This document shows positions 52,794-62,935 of a stretch of DNA of 64,000 nt, in pieces. Each line of letters starts with the position of its first letter. Positions within the stretch are counted from its first letter, which is position 1. Under the pieces are notes generated by a model. The model did no database searches and was not told the origin of the DNA. It was given only the letters and a program-made list of their open reading frames with translations. The DNA comes from Euglena gracilis (Eukaryota > Euglenida > Euglenophyceae > Euglenales). The stretch covers positions 41,099,572-41,163,571 of the forward strand of contig CP154954.1 in NCBI GenBank assembly GCA_039621445.1, read 5' to 3'. The position numbers and the translations under genes were made by a program.

Positions 52794-53960
52794 TTCCTCT
52801 GTCGTGGGAGTCCGAGGCCATTCGGGCTCCGCACTGCGAGATGGTGAGGTACTGTGCACCCCCCTTTGGGCCATAATTTTTTGAATTTTTGAAACTACAC
52901 CAAGTCGCAAATAATGAGCTTGGAAGGCCCCAAAAGTTTTCCACTGACCCAGCTGCTGGACTTCTTCCACTTGCAAATCAGCATTTTTCCACCATAAAAC
53001 ACCAGCCCCTCTGGTGCTGTGGGGTTTCCAGTGGGTGGTGTCCACCCCCCCCTCTTACAGAATTTCTCTGGTAAGGGAATTCACTATTTCTGATGTCAAA
53101 GGTCTTTTACTATTCAAAGACCATAACAAATTATGTTTGTGCCCAACCATGTGGGCTGTCATTTCCACATTCTCTTTCAATAAATGCCAGGGGCTTATGA
53201 GGGGTGTGTGTGGCAAATTCAAAACTTCCTCCCATCTTGGGAATTGCCACCCTTTCCTTTGCAATAAAATCAAAACTTTTTCTCCCACGAAACTGATTTT
53301 CCGCTGTTTCCTGGCTAAATCAACCCCCCTGTGGAGGGCCAAAAGCCTCCAACAGATGATGAGTCTGTTTCTGAGCTCTTTCACCGACAGGTCTGAGAGG
53401 GGTTTGGATTTCATTGATGATGTCTTCTAAGAAATAAGTGGGGTCCAAGGAATGGGCATACTTGCAAACATTGGAATTCCATTTCCTTTTCAATGGAGAC
53501 AAAAGAGGGGAAAACCTCAATGAACCAAACCCCGGGAGTAATTAAACTGCTGCATATGCATTTCGTGCAGTGTTGAGGCTCGGGGCAGCGAGATCAAGTA
53601 TGGCATCGGCCATCTTGTGACTGTGCAGTCCTGCAGGGGCACCCCTTTGTGCAACAATTGGCCCAACAATGTCCTGAAGGCTGAGTCATATCTCTTAACA
53701 TTTCCCAGATTTTTTATGTAAGTGTCGATACTGGACATCGAAACTTCCTGGGATTGCAATATTTGCCTGACACAATCAAGCAGGCCAAATTCCACCTTGG
53801 GGGGGGGGCATCTCCTCCCCCCCGCAGTTCCTTTGGGAGGCAATGGATTGGGGGGGATTTTCCGCAGGGAGGGGGGATGTTGTAAAATGGAGGGCGGCCT
53901 GACCTCCATTGGTAGCTCTAAAGGTCAGGCTGGCCGTTTTCAAAATCTGCACTGAACAAG
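52794..53960 (-). pseudogene. DIRS-like tyrosine recombinase, right of telomere array
   Basis: Minus-strand mirror image of 51230-52190, roughly 85-90% alike by eye. It keeps the complete end: HWKPHSTRGAGVLWW, EEVQQLGQWKTFGAFQAHYL, so the HxxR box and presumed Tyr nucleophile are both present. The 5' half has frameshifts (WRLLALHRGVDLARK). Its 3' flank passes CGGACTCCCACGACAGAGG straight into the telomere repeats. Confidence 0.7.
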
Positions 53961-55480
53961 CTGCTGTTTGGGACTTTGTCATTCGGGGGGGGGGGGGGCG
54001 GTGCCAAATCCAACACTCATTTGCACATAACACTCACAGTTTCCAGGATATTTTGCCATAATTTTGAAAATAATAATTGTGTACTTTGTCAATTGCATTT
54101 TTGAAAAAATTGTGTACTTTTTTGCCTTGCCACAATTTTCGAACAGTACTTTTAGCTGCTTTGTCAGAGGCTCGGGATTCCGTGGTCTGGCAGTTTTGGG
54201 ACTTGCCAATTTTTTTATTCCTTTGCCTGCAGTGTACATTTTCTGGGAAAGCCTGTCCATCCAAACGCCGGCACGCCTGGCAGCTCATTTAAACCGAAGC
54301 CAAAAAAAATTTTAAAATGTTTTAAACTGTTTTTGTTTTGAAAAAGGTAAAAAAATAAAAAATACACCACTGAGGCTTTTGAATTTCCTTTCCAATGACT
54401 TGTATTGAATGTGCAACTCTGACTGACAGAGTGGCTGAGGCTTGAAGAGGTGAAGGTGGGTGTAGCAGCAAATGGAAGTGATGTAATCAATGCAGAGGAG
54501 GGTGCACTCACAGTTGCTTGATAACCCTGCAGTGTCTTGTTGTTGTGAGGGACTGTGGCAAGGTTTGTAACAAATGCACCATAGAACTTGTTGTCCACTC
54601 TCCCATCAGCTCGGTCAAGAGTCGACGCATGCAAATCACCCTCTGCAGCCACTGTTGGCCTCAAAAATTCGTTCTCAAAAGAAGTGAGTTTCGCAAGTGG
54701 AGGAGAGTTGAAAACAACTTGACCATGACTTGGGATGTAAGGCTAGAGTGTAAGAACAAACAGAAACAGGTGTATGGCTGGGGTCCAACCTGACCAACGG
54801 CGGAATAGGTTGTCACAGCTCAAAGGAATTGCCAATATAGAGAAATTCGTCGCGTTTTAGGTTTTTTTTATGTCGGCGTTCGTTTTTAAAAAAAACCACT
54901 TTAACAGTCACGGGTTACCCACGTGAGGAAATCGTTATTTATCATTCCATGGAATTTCTCGTGAGAACTTTTTGTTTGACAAACTGAAACAACTGAGAAC
55001 CGGGGTTCACTTTCGTTCTCATCATTCGGAAAAATGGGGAAAATGACACGATGCTCGCCACTTGGAAAACGGGATCGGGACACGATTTCATTGTCATACA
55101 TACCATCATGTTCACAAACACGTTTTCCAAGGCATGGTGTGGCCTGAACACGTTTTTGATAATGTTGAAACCGTGTCTGGGAACTCCCTAAGTTTTCCCG
55201 AAATGTAATTTCACGAACAATGAACAATGATTCTTTCATTGACCATATTATGTTATTGCATCGAGCGAAAAGTGACATATTTTTGTGAAAGCAAAAAACA
55301 CGGCAGTAAAAACCGGAAGGCTGCTCACTGTTCGTCGCGAAGAAGCTGGGAGGCCCCCCCATGGATGCCAAACTTCTCTGAAAGTGGGAGAAACAACGGG
55401 CCCAAAACGGTTACCAAACTGGCCCCAACATGTGCTAAACTGTCCCGAACTGCGGCTCCAAGCTGGCCCTGAGATCCAAG
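53961..55480. other. Insert of unknown nature inside the right DIRS copy
   Basis: The DIRS minus-strand sequence stops near 53960 and resumes at about 57203, so 3.2 kb in between is foreign or rearranged. A G-run lies at 53984-53997. A minus-strand frame at 54215-54664 (MRPTVAAEGDLHASTLDRA) and another at 54901-55371 (DGMYDNEIVSRSRFP) are open but unrecognised. No transposon ends were identified with certainty. Confidence 0.4.
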
Positions 55481-55912
55481 GGGGTGTACGGGTCGCGGGC
55501 GGGGTCGGGGGGGGGGTCGGGGGGGTCCAGGGGGCATGTGGCAGTTTTGACGGGTCACACGTGACCAGTGTGACCTCACATACAACGTCACATGTGACCT
55601 ATTTTTAGATCTTTTGGATCCAAAAATAGATCCAATTAGGAATTTATCGCACGTTTTCAGCAATTTTGATTCCTAATTCGGCTGCCAATTCCTAATTAGG
55701 TGACATTTTTTGGTTCCCACTGGGATGCGGAAACCCTCCATGTGTGGGTCGCGGGGGGGTCGCGGGGGGTCGCGGGGGGGTTGCGGGGGGGGGGGGCCCG
55801 CGGGGGGTACCCCCCAAGGTAGGATGGTTAATCGAAAAACGGTTAATCGCTTGTGAACCCCCCAATTAATCGGTCGTTTGTAGGGGGGCAATTAACCATG
55901 GTTCCATGGTTA
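55481..55912. other. G-tract DNA with GTGACC palindromes; no gene
   Basis: Includes GGGTCGCGGGG repeats, CACACGTGACC/TCACATGTGACC boxes near 55553-55600, and GGATCCAAAAATAGATCC near 55615-55632. The 50-base text CGGTTAATCGCTTGTGAACC...CAATTAATCG (55838-55872) recurs directly at 56297-56333, bracketing the element at 55913-56287. Confidence 0.45.
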
Positions 55913-56287
55913 CAATGCCCCCCCCCCCGATAGTGTCCCATACTCGGGGGGCTAATACACCCCTCCCCCCCCCCTCACCGAGGGCTCGCCACGCCATTTA
56001 CCCCCCCTCCCCCCCCCTAGCCGGACCCCCTCGCCACGCCACCCAACACATTTTTCATTGTGCAACCATGGTACACCCCTCCCCCCCCCATCCGAGACCC
56101 CCTCGCCACGCCATTTTCCGGCCATTTCCCCCCCCCTATTCGGACCCCCTCGCCACGGCGTACGGGGGGGACACTATTGGGGGGGGGGGGTCAAAAAAAA
56201 TTCCTTTAGGACCGGCCGGCCGGGTCCCAAGGCAGGGGTATGGGACACTATCGGGGGGGCGGGGAGGACACTATTGGGGGGGCATGG
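55913..56287. mobile_element. TA-flanked MITE with C-tract termini, second type
   Basis: The left end is CAATG, a C-run, then GATAGTGTCCCATAC; the right half has GTATGGGACACTATCGGGGGGG and ends GGGGGGGCATGG. TA precedes (55911-55912) and follows (56288-56289). The interior has four copies of CCCCTCGCCACG spaced by C-runs. It is structurally like the MITEs at 25061-25485 and 60565-60990, though the unique parts differ. Confidence 0.6.
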
Positions 56288-56340
56288 TAGTCGGAAAACG
56301 GGTAATCGCTTGTGACCCTCCCAATTAATCGCTCCTTTTT

Positions 56341-56580
56341 CTTTGTCGGAAGAAGAAATGTCCTGGGATTGGGAACGTTTCTTTGAGAAAGATGGCAAAG
56401 TTGTGTGTCATGCCAATGTGGATGAAAAGTTCTTTCAAAAAGCCTGTTGGTGTTAAATCTAGAACTCTGTTTTTCATACCACATTTTTTGGATGCCAAAT
56501 TTTGGGGATCCTTGGCCTATTGTGGAGTGAGGAAGTTTACCAAAAAAGGCTCCGTGCGGATGATTGGCTATGACGATCCT
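56341..56580 (+). other. Unrecognised open frame
   Basis: A frame reads MRKMAKLCVMPMWMKSSFKK onward to FLDAKFWGSLAYCGVRKF and MIGYDDPG. Composition is protein-like, unlike the flanks, and could be cargo or an exon. No family recognised. Confidence 0.25.
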
Positions 56581-56584
56581 GGAG

Positions 56585-56690
56585 GTCGTACCGACCATGG
56601 TCGTGCCGACCTAGGTCGGGCCGACCATTGGCTATGGCCTATCGACCATTGGAGGTCGGGCCGACCTGGTCGGCCCGACCTCCTCCCAAC
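56585..56690. repeat. Cluster of GGTCGGNCCGACC palindromes
   Basis: GGTCGTACCGACC, GGTCGTGCCGACC, GGTCGGGCCGACC (twice) and GGTCGGCCCGACC occur within about 105 bases with short spacers such as ATGG, TAGG and ATTGG. Related GTCGGCCTACGACC and TTGGCCTACGGCC lie at 56858 and 57057. Each is a near-perfect inverted repeat of 13 bases. Possibly protein-binding sites or a palindromic mini-repeat. Confidence 0.7.
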
Positions 56691-57202
56691 CATCCGCATT
56701 ACCCCCCCCTTTTTGGTTTTTAAGCCCCCCCCCCCCCCGGAAACTTGAAGCAGTATTCAGTAAAAATTGACTCAAAATGCATGGAAAAACATTGGAATGA
56801 GCTTGAAACTGGCAAAAAAACGTCCTATGTTAAAGAAAGAGACCCTAATGACCTTAGTCGGCCTACGACCTCCTCCGGGGGGGGGGGGGGGCGGCCGCCC
56901 CCCCCCCCCGACACCCCCCACCCAAAATAACAATATCCCCTTTGTGTGTGCCAGGCAAGGGTGGACAGAACGCGCATCCTAACAAAATCCTTTTGTGTGT
57001 GCAAGGCAAGGATGGCCAAAACACGCCCCCCAACAAACTCCCTTTGTGCTAACTTAGTTGGCCTACGGCCTCCTCCAGGGGGTTGCCGCCCCCCCCCCCC
57101 GGACCCCCTGTGTATCAGGCAGCCATTCTGCCATGGCACTGTGTACCAGATACAATGGGCTACGGCCTACAATCTGGCTACGGCCGGGCTGTACAAGTAC
57201 CT

Positions 57203-58365
57203 GCACTTTTTGTCCTGAGTTTTTGTCCAGCCCCCCCCCCCACTGCCAGGTGCTGCTGTCTGAGAACAGTTCCTGAGAGGCCTGGGATTGAAAAGCTCTG
57301 CCCACACCTGGCTGCAAAAACGCTTTTAACTCCACAATTTGATCCTTGACCCCCTGGGGAATGGTAAGGGTGTGGTCCACCATTTTGCAAAGTTGATCTG
57401 TCAGAATTCTGAGAAAAGGCATTGAAACTAAATAGCTTCTTACTTGCCCTACAATGGAGCTGAGTTTTCTGCAGCTCATCTTTTGTGCTGTCAGCACCTT
57501 TCCTAATTCCTTTCTTAAGGATTTTAGTTTTTCCTGTGGAATTTTCAGCTGGCCTTGTTTCAAATTGATCCACTGGCCCAAATGCTTTATTTCCTGTGTT
57601 GGTTCCAGACATGATTTGGGGATGTTTATTCTGAAACCAGCCAGTAGAAGATCTTTTTTCATTTCTACCAAATGTTGGGCTGCTGTCTTTCTGCTGGGGG
57701 CTAACAGCAAAATGTCGTCTAGGTAGATGAAAACTACCTTTCCTTCCTTTCTCCATTTCCTATCCCAGACTCTCATGAGAGTCATAAATTTTTGTGTCAG
57801 GCTGCTTATACCAAAGCATGCAGCTTGAAATTGCCACGTTTCCCCCATCACCTGCATGCATACATGTTTTTCCAGACTGCTGTGCAGTTTTAAGTGGAAA
57901 TATGCATCCTTCAGATCTATTTTTCCACAGAACCAACCTTTTCTTAGGTATGGGAAAATGTTTCCCATGTGTTCCAGTCTGGACTTCTGGGGGGTGAAAT
58001 GGAGATTGAACTGTCGACAATTTGAAATCAGTCTCTCCTTTGTCTTCTCCCCTACTTTTTTTGGAAATGATGAAGTAAGGGACGAAATGTGTTGTCTCCT
58101 CTGGGGGGATTTGCCTGGTTGCCCCTGCACATTCGTATTCTCTCAGAATTTTCTGGGCAGTCGTTATCTCTTGGGGTATTTTGAAGGGAACTTTTAAGGA
58201 CATTTGAGGGGGGAGGGGAAGATCTGCCATGACCCCTCCCCTTATCAGGTTTAATACCTCTCTGCTGGCTCCTGCCTTGACCCAATGGGAAATGCTGGCC
58301 TGCAGGGCTTTGTAAGGGGGTACCCCTGGGTGTAATGTGTCTGGGGATTCCACAGGCCCCATCAC
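57203..58365 (-). pseudogene. DIRS-like RT and start of RNase H
   Basis: Minus strand, best preserved RT of the family: LISNCRQFNLHFTPQKSRLE, GKIDLKDAYFHLKLHSSLEK, FIYLDDILLLAPSRKTAAQ, then RNase H ELFSDSSTWQWGGGLDKNSG, where the sequence breaks at 57203. YLDD is intact. The recombinase part of the same copy lies at 52794-53960 beyond the 3.2-kb insert. Confidence 0.75.
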
Positions 58366-59281
58366 TGGGGGTCCTTCCCCCTGGCTGCCCCATCACTGGG
58401 GCTGCTGCAGCTGGCCCTGCCATTGGGCTTTCCAAAGACCGGCTTTCCCCCTGTTTGTGAACGACGGGGGAAGGTCTGTGTCTGCAGTGGAGGTACATAT
58501 AAAACTGGGCTGATTATCTTCCGGGGGTGCTTGTCTGAGCCAATCTTGGGCCTCCCCCCCAAGGGCTGATGTGGTGTTGGTCTTGATTGTATTGGCCACC
58601 TTTTTCCTTCAGGACCATTTGGCCTCCATTGGCACTCAGGCCTGTTTGGCCTCCATTGGGCGTCTCTCCAGGACTTGTCTTGTTCCCCATATAGGCCACC
58701 ATGGCCTGATTTTGGCATTGGCTTGCTGCTCCTGGGGGGTTTGTGTCTGAAATGCCTGGGGGGGAAGTTGGACATACCTTTCCCCAATGGGATCTTTCCA
58801 GGCTGGGATACTGGCTGCCATAGCCTTGCCCCTGGGCCCACTGCCCTCTTGAGTGATGGCTGCCATAGCCTTGATTCTGGACCACAGGTACTTTTAGATG
58901 ATGGCTGCCATAGCCTTGATGTATTTCTGATATTTGTTGAAAGGCTGCCATAGCGCTTGCCTTGTCCCCTGGAAGGGGGGGGGGCTTAGAAAAAGCGGGA
59001 GTTTGTTGGACCTGTGATGGTAATTCCCTTCTGTCTTCTTGTCTTCCTGACCACAGTTGTCCATGATCCATGGCCATTCTCATGTGGAGTGGGGGATTTT
59101 GAAATCTCTGATGTGGTGGGGGGTGGGGGGGTTTGATGGCCACGGACTGACGTGTTGCTGCCGCCCCTCCAGCTTCTGCAGCTGCTGCTGTGTCTCCACC
59201 TTCCCCAGCTTCAGATGCCTTCTTGGAAGTTCTTTGAGGTTGTCCTCGGCAGTCCGATTTTCTTTCAGATTCATTCTTCAT
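58052..59281 (-). pseudogene. DIRS-like ORF1 (Gag-like)
   Basis: Starts MKNESERKSDCRGQ. The middle has repeated QGYGSHH and GQGYGSQYP blocks, possibly RNA-binding low-complexity sequence; the C-terminal part reads GIPRHITPRGTPLQSPAGQ. A UAA at 58514-58516 interrupts TPGR-SAQFY but the frame continues for about 150 codons, matching copy 34942-36050 where the position is Tyr (UAU). It overlaps the RT frame at its end. Confidence 0.65.
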
Positions 59282-59633
59282 GAAAGTCCAGTTTTTGATC
59301 TTGTCTTAGTAATTGCAATGCTTCTGGCAATATTTACAGTTGAACTCGAAGAGTTGAATTCTTCTCCAGAAAGTTGAAGGTCTGAAAAAATTTCGTCCCA
59401 CCAGTTGATAAAGTGATGGACTTCGTGAATGTAGTGCTCCTCGTAAAAAAATTCCACTGGAACTCGTTGAAGTAAAATTCTTTCTCCTTGAGGTCGAAGG
59501 GCAAAATTAGGAATCAGCCAACTCCGGCAACAAAAAAGCAGTAAGAAGCACCCCCCGCGCACGCACAAACACACCAGAACATAACAGCCGGCAAGGAAAG
59601 CAGGACCTCACCATCTCGCAGTGCGGAGCTCGA
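59282..59633 (-). repeat. DIRS leader and terminal repeat
   Basis: Minus-strand equivalent of 34615-34941: CTCCGGCAACAAAAAAGCAG, CGCACGCACAAACACACC and AACAGCCGGCAAGG boxes, then leader DNA rich in GAA/CTT. It marks the ORF1-side end of this element. Confidence 0.55.
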
Positions 59634-60360
59634 ATGGTCAATTTTGGGGCCTTCCAAGCTCATTATTTGAGGCTGGGTGTCGTATCCAAAATTCAAAAAA
59701 AATATGGCTCAAAGGGGGGTGCTAAGTACCTCACCATCTCGCAGTGCGGAGCCCGAATGATCTCGGACTCCCACGACACAAGAAGGGGGAGGAAGGGACC
59801 AAGAGGGCGAAGCACAAAAAAATCAGCCGAAAAAGAAAGAACACCAAAAAGAGAACGCCATCCCCACCTCCGGGGGGCCACCCACCAAGCGACAATATGG
59901 GGGGGGGGGGGGGGCGTGGCCACGACGGTTCAGCTTCGCCAAGGTGTCGGAGGAGGCCTCGTCATCGCCAACTCCGGCAACAAAGGCGCAGTAAGAAGCA
60001 CCCCCCGCGCGCGCACAAACACAACAGACCAGGAGAGCCGGCAAGGAAAGCAGGACCTCGCCATCTTCTTGTGCTTCGCCCTCTTGGTCCCTTCCTCCCC
60101 CTTCCTGTGGAGTCCGAGACCCCCCCAAGGGGAAAGAAGTCACGTCGGAGGAGCATCAGCAGACAACTGCGAGGCGGCACTAAGCGGGACCTCTTTACCC
60201 AACGCATCAAAAACAATCCGCGCAACACCGCCGCGAGCAAGGCATGGCCTCACAAGGGCAAAGTGCGGAGCCCGGTGTGTCGCCTTGTTGTTTTGCCTCG
60301 AGGGGGTACGGAACGCGGTCTTTTTTGGCCTCAAAAGAGCAAAGTGCGGATCCCGTGGTG
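59634..60360. repeat. Recombinase tail and compound DIRS termini
   Basis: Opens with a plus-strand recombinase tail (FGAFQAHYLRLGVVSKIQ), then CGGACTCCCACGACACAAG, GGAAGGGACCAAGAGGGCG and, in the opposite sense, GGCCTCGTCATCGCCAACTC, CGCACAAACACAACAGACC, GGCATGGCCTCACAAGGGC and CAAAGTGCGGAGCCC. Both terminal modules appear inverted relative to each other, as in an inside-out junction of two DIRS ends. Confidence 0.5.
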
Positions 60361-60564
60361 TCTGGACGGACATTGGCCAAAAAAATACCTACATATCAGG
60401 GACGATGTGGAACTAACCGATGTTTGAACATTTGCTGGAATGCCCAGGGTCCTGCGCCAATTTCATGTTATGTTGATGGTGCCTCTTCTGGGCCGGTGCA
60501 TGGAGAACACGAAAAAAAAAAGTGAAACACATCAGGAAAAAAACTCCAAAGCCAGCCAGTACTA

Positions 60565-60990
60565 GTACCCCCCCCTATGTCCAATGACCGGTAACCTCTG
60601 TCCTCTGACCGGGTGACCGGGGGGGGGGGGGGTGGTTGCTGGACATAGGGTAGTGACCAAAAAGGTGTCCTCTGACCAGGGGGGTGGTCGTTGGACATGG
60701 GGTCAAAAAAAATTGGGGGTACCCGGGTCCCTACCCACCCAAAAATGCCCAAATTTTCCCTTCCGGCGCTTCGCGCCGAAAATTTTGGGCAATTTTGACA
60801 AATTTTTGTCCAAAAAGTGTCAAAAATGGCACTTTGGCCAAATTTTTGGCCAATTTTTGGGAAAAAATTTTCGTCCCGGCGCTTCACGCCGGGACCAAAA
60901 ATTTGGTCAAACCTCGGAAAAGGTGTCCTCTGACCGGGGGGGCGGTCATTGGACATAGGGGGGGGTCGTTGGACATAGGGGGGGGGGTAC
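60565..60990. mobile_element. TA-flanked MITE with C-tract termini, third type
   Basis: Left end GTACCCCCCCCTATGTCCAA then TGACC; right end GGTCGTTGGACAT, a G-run and GTAC. TA flanks both sides (60563-60564; 60991-60992). At 426 bp it is almost the length of the MITE at 25061-25485. The interior has CCGGCGCTTCGCGCCG and CCGGCGCTTCACGCCGG hairpins. CCTCTGACC and GGTCATTGGACATAGGG subterminal copies are repeated. No ORF. Confidence 0.78.
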
Positions 60991-61532
60991 TAAGGTTGCA
61001 GCTGGGAAAGAACATGTGGGGCTGGATTGTATGTAAAAATGCGAATTTTCCTGACACCTGCTGGGTTGTGAATAGGAGAGAAAAGCAAAGCGGTTGGTGG
61101 TGCCTGACGGCCAAGAAGGAAGAGGGAGGTGGGCCAGTTGCCGCAAGCCCAGAGGGAGGGCTGCTGCCAGCGTGGGTTCGGATCGCTGGTTCTGTGGCAG
61201 AACCAAAATAGGGGCGAGGCATTTGTTCGGCCTGTACAGCAAGGAGAGGGGGGCGGTGGGGGCAGGGAAGGGAAAGGGGACGGCCACTGAGGCCGGCTCC
61301 GGTGTCACTTGGACGGTCCACCCACCAGGGGGACGCGTCGAGGGCCGAAGCGCCTGCGGATCCCCCAGCGGGGGCCGTGGCAAGGGGCATGGCGCGGGGT
61401 TGGTTCGGGAAGTGCATTGCGGAAGGGGGGCAGAAGACAGGGGAGGCGGGGGTACAACAGGAGCACGCCAGACGGGGGAGGACAAGGTGCAATGATGGAG
61501 CGCAGGGGGTGTGTGGGACGGGGGCCAGCCGG

Positions 61533-61864
61533 TCAGTCCTCCTCGTCGTCCCACCCCGACGCCAGGGTGGGGGACGGCACCTCCATGTCGACGCGGTACT
61601 GCCAGTTCGGGTCCCCCGGCTTGCCTCCAGGGGGTCGGGGCACTGGTCAACAGGGAAGACCAGGGGAACAGGGGGGACGTTGAACGTAGTGGAAACAATT
61701 GAGGCCAAAGTGCCTGGAGGAAGGTGGGGGCCAGGGGTAATGGGATAAGGTCTGGGGACCCTTGCTCCCTGGGCGATGCGCTTCTTCTCAAATTCGAGGT
61801 CCATCTTGGCTTTGACCGCCTTCAGCTGCTCCTCATCGATGGTGTTGAAGTCCCCTGCAGGGTC
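61533..61864 (-). CDS. CEP19: CEP19-like protein, last two exons
   Basis: Minus-strand exon 61760-61864 follows an acceptor TTTTGTCACAG and encodes DPAGDFNTIDEEQLKAVKAK then MDLEFEKKRI. A 140-base GT-AG intron (61620-61759) leads to the last exon 61533-61619: PGDPNWQYRVDMEV...SGWDDEED and UGA. CEP19 proteins have the same order: DPxxDxNxxDxxEL, K..MD..FEK, DPxxxYxxxVEF, and an acidic GWD end. CEP19 sits at centrioles/basal bodies and works with RABL2 in cilium assembly. Exact splice sites are inferred. Confidence 0.72.
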
Positions 61865-61920
61865 CTGTGACAAAATGACATCTCCCCCTATACATCAGTC
61901 GGGAAACAAATGCTCCACAG

Positions 61921-62383
61921 ACCCCCCCCTTGTCCAGTGACTAATGTTCATCTCCGACGGGGGGGGGGGGGCTAAAACAGCAAACGTTCAGGGGGAGGGG
62001 GGGGGGGGGCGTTGTACGGGGGGGGAACCCTGTGCCGGCAAAAAATTGGCCACAGGTGGGGCATGTGGCCATTTCGGGCTGCTTTTTTGCCCAGTTTTGG
62101 CATTGTTGGCCATTTTGGGCCATTTTGGGCCATTTTGGCGGTTTCCTTTGCCATTTTTCGTCATTTTTTACCGTGTTTGGCCATTTGTTTTAAACGAATT
62201 TTTAGCGAAAAATGCACAAAATGTCGACCGTCAAAATGGGAACCCGTTGGGGATCAACGTTTCCCGAGCCCCCCCCCCCTCATTGATGGGGGTAAAGGCA
62301 AAGCCCGAGCCAAGAGGATGAAGGAAAATTGCCAGAGAAAAAGAGGATGGCGGTTGAGAACTCTCAAAGTAGCTTGTAAGCAC
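61921..62383. other. Intron-like DNA of the CEP19-like gene
   Basis: Repeats of GGGCCATTTTGGGCCATTTTG near 62110-62140 and long C/G runs. CCCCCCTTGTCCAGTGAC at 61922-61941 is nearly the reverse complement of GGTCGTTGGACAAGGGGGG at 62909-62927, so a 1-kb element of the C-tract class may span 61921-62928. No coding exon recognised. Confidence 0.4.
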
Positions 62384-62554
62384 ACCATCCCCCCCAAACT
62401 TGTCCCCCCCCGGACACTGTCCCATACTCGGCCAAGGGTCCAAGGGTCCGCCAAAAGAAATTTGTTGAGCCCAAATCTTGTCCACCCCCCCCCCGAACTG
62501 CCCCTACCCGGGCCAGTGTTAGCCTGGGAATGGGACAAGATCAGGGGGGGATGG
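62384..62554. mobile_element. Small C-tract inverted-repeat element (candidate MITE)
   Basis: ACCATCCCCCCC then ACTTGTCC at the left; GGGACAAGATCAGGGGGGGATGGT at the right. Inner CCGGACACTGTCCCATACTCGG resembles the terminal text of the element at 55913-56287. TA flanks only the right side clearly. At about 170 bp it is non-coding and probably lies in an intron of the CEP19-like gene. Confidence 0.45.
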
Positions 62555-62935
62555 TAATCAAAAACTTGTTTCATTCTCCTCAGTTGCAAAGAAAAGGGTC
62601 CTCGGTGCACCACTTGGAACAGAAAACGACCTGCCAGCAACATCACAATCTCGCACACTTACATCAGTTTTATTCATTTCAGAAAATTTGTGATCATTTT
62701 TGGGGGATATTGGCTTTTTTCTTGCCATTTTTGTGGGGCATTTTCAGCCATTTTTTGGCAGTAATGCCAACAAATTACAAAAGAAAACTTCTGTGAAACA
62801 TACAAATTTAAAAAGCTAGATTAAGTCACACAATTCTTCCTTCGCACACATAAAGATCGCACATGATCGGGGGGGGGGGGTCGTCAGACGCTGCCCGTCA
62901 GTCGCCCGGTCGTTGGACAAGGGGGGCGGGAGGTA

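Noticed and set aside
52062-53045. Long minus-strand open frame through the telomere array (GLGLGL / NPNPNP)
   Set aside because: TTAGGG repeats have no stop codon in some frames; the frame is an artefact joining a real recombinase tail to telomere DNA.
60884-61873. 329-codon minus-strand frame as a single protein
   Set aside because: Only its first 35 codons match CEP19; the rest is GC-driven open frame across the intron, and the true last exon is in another frame.
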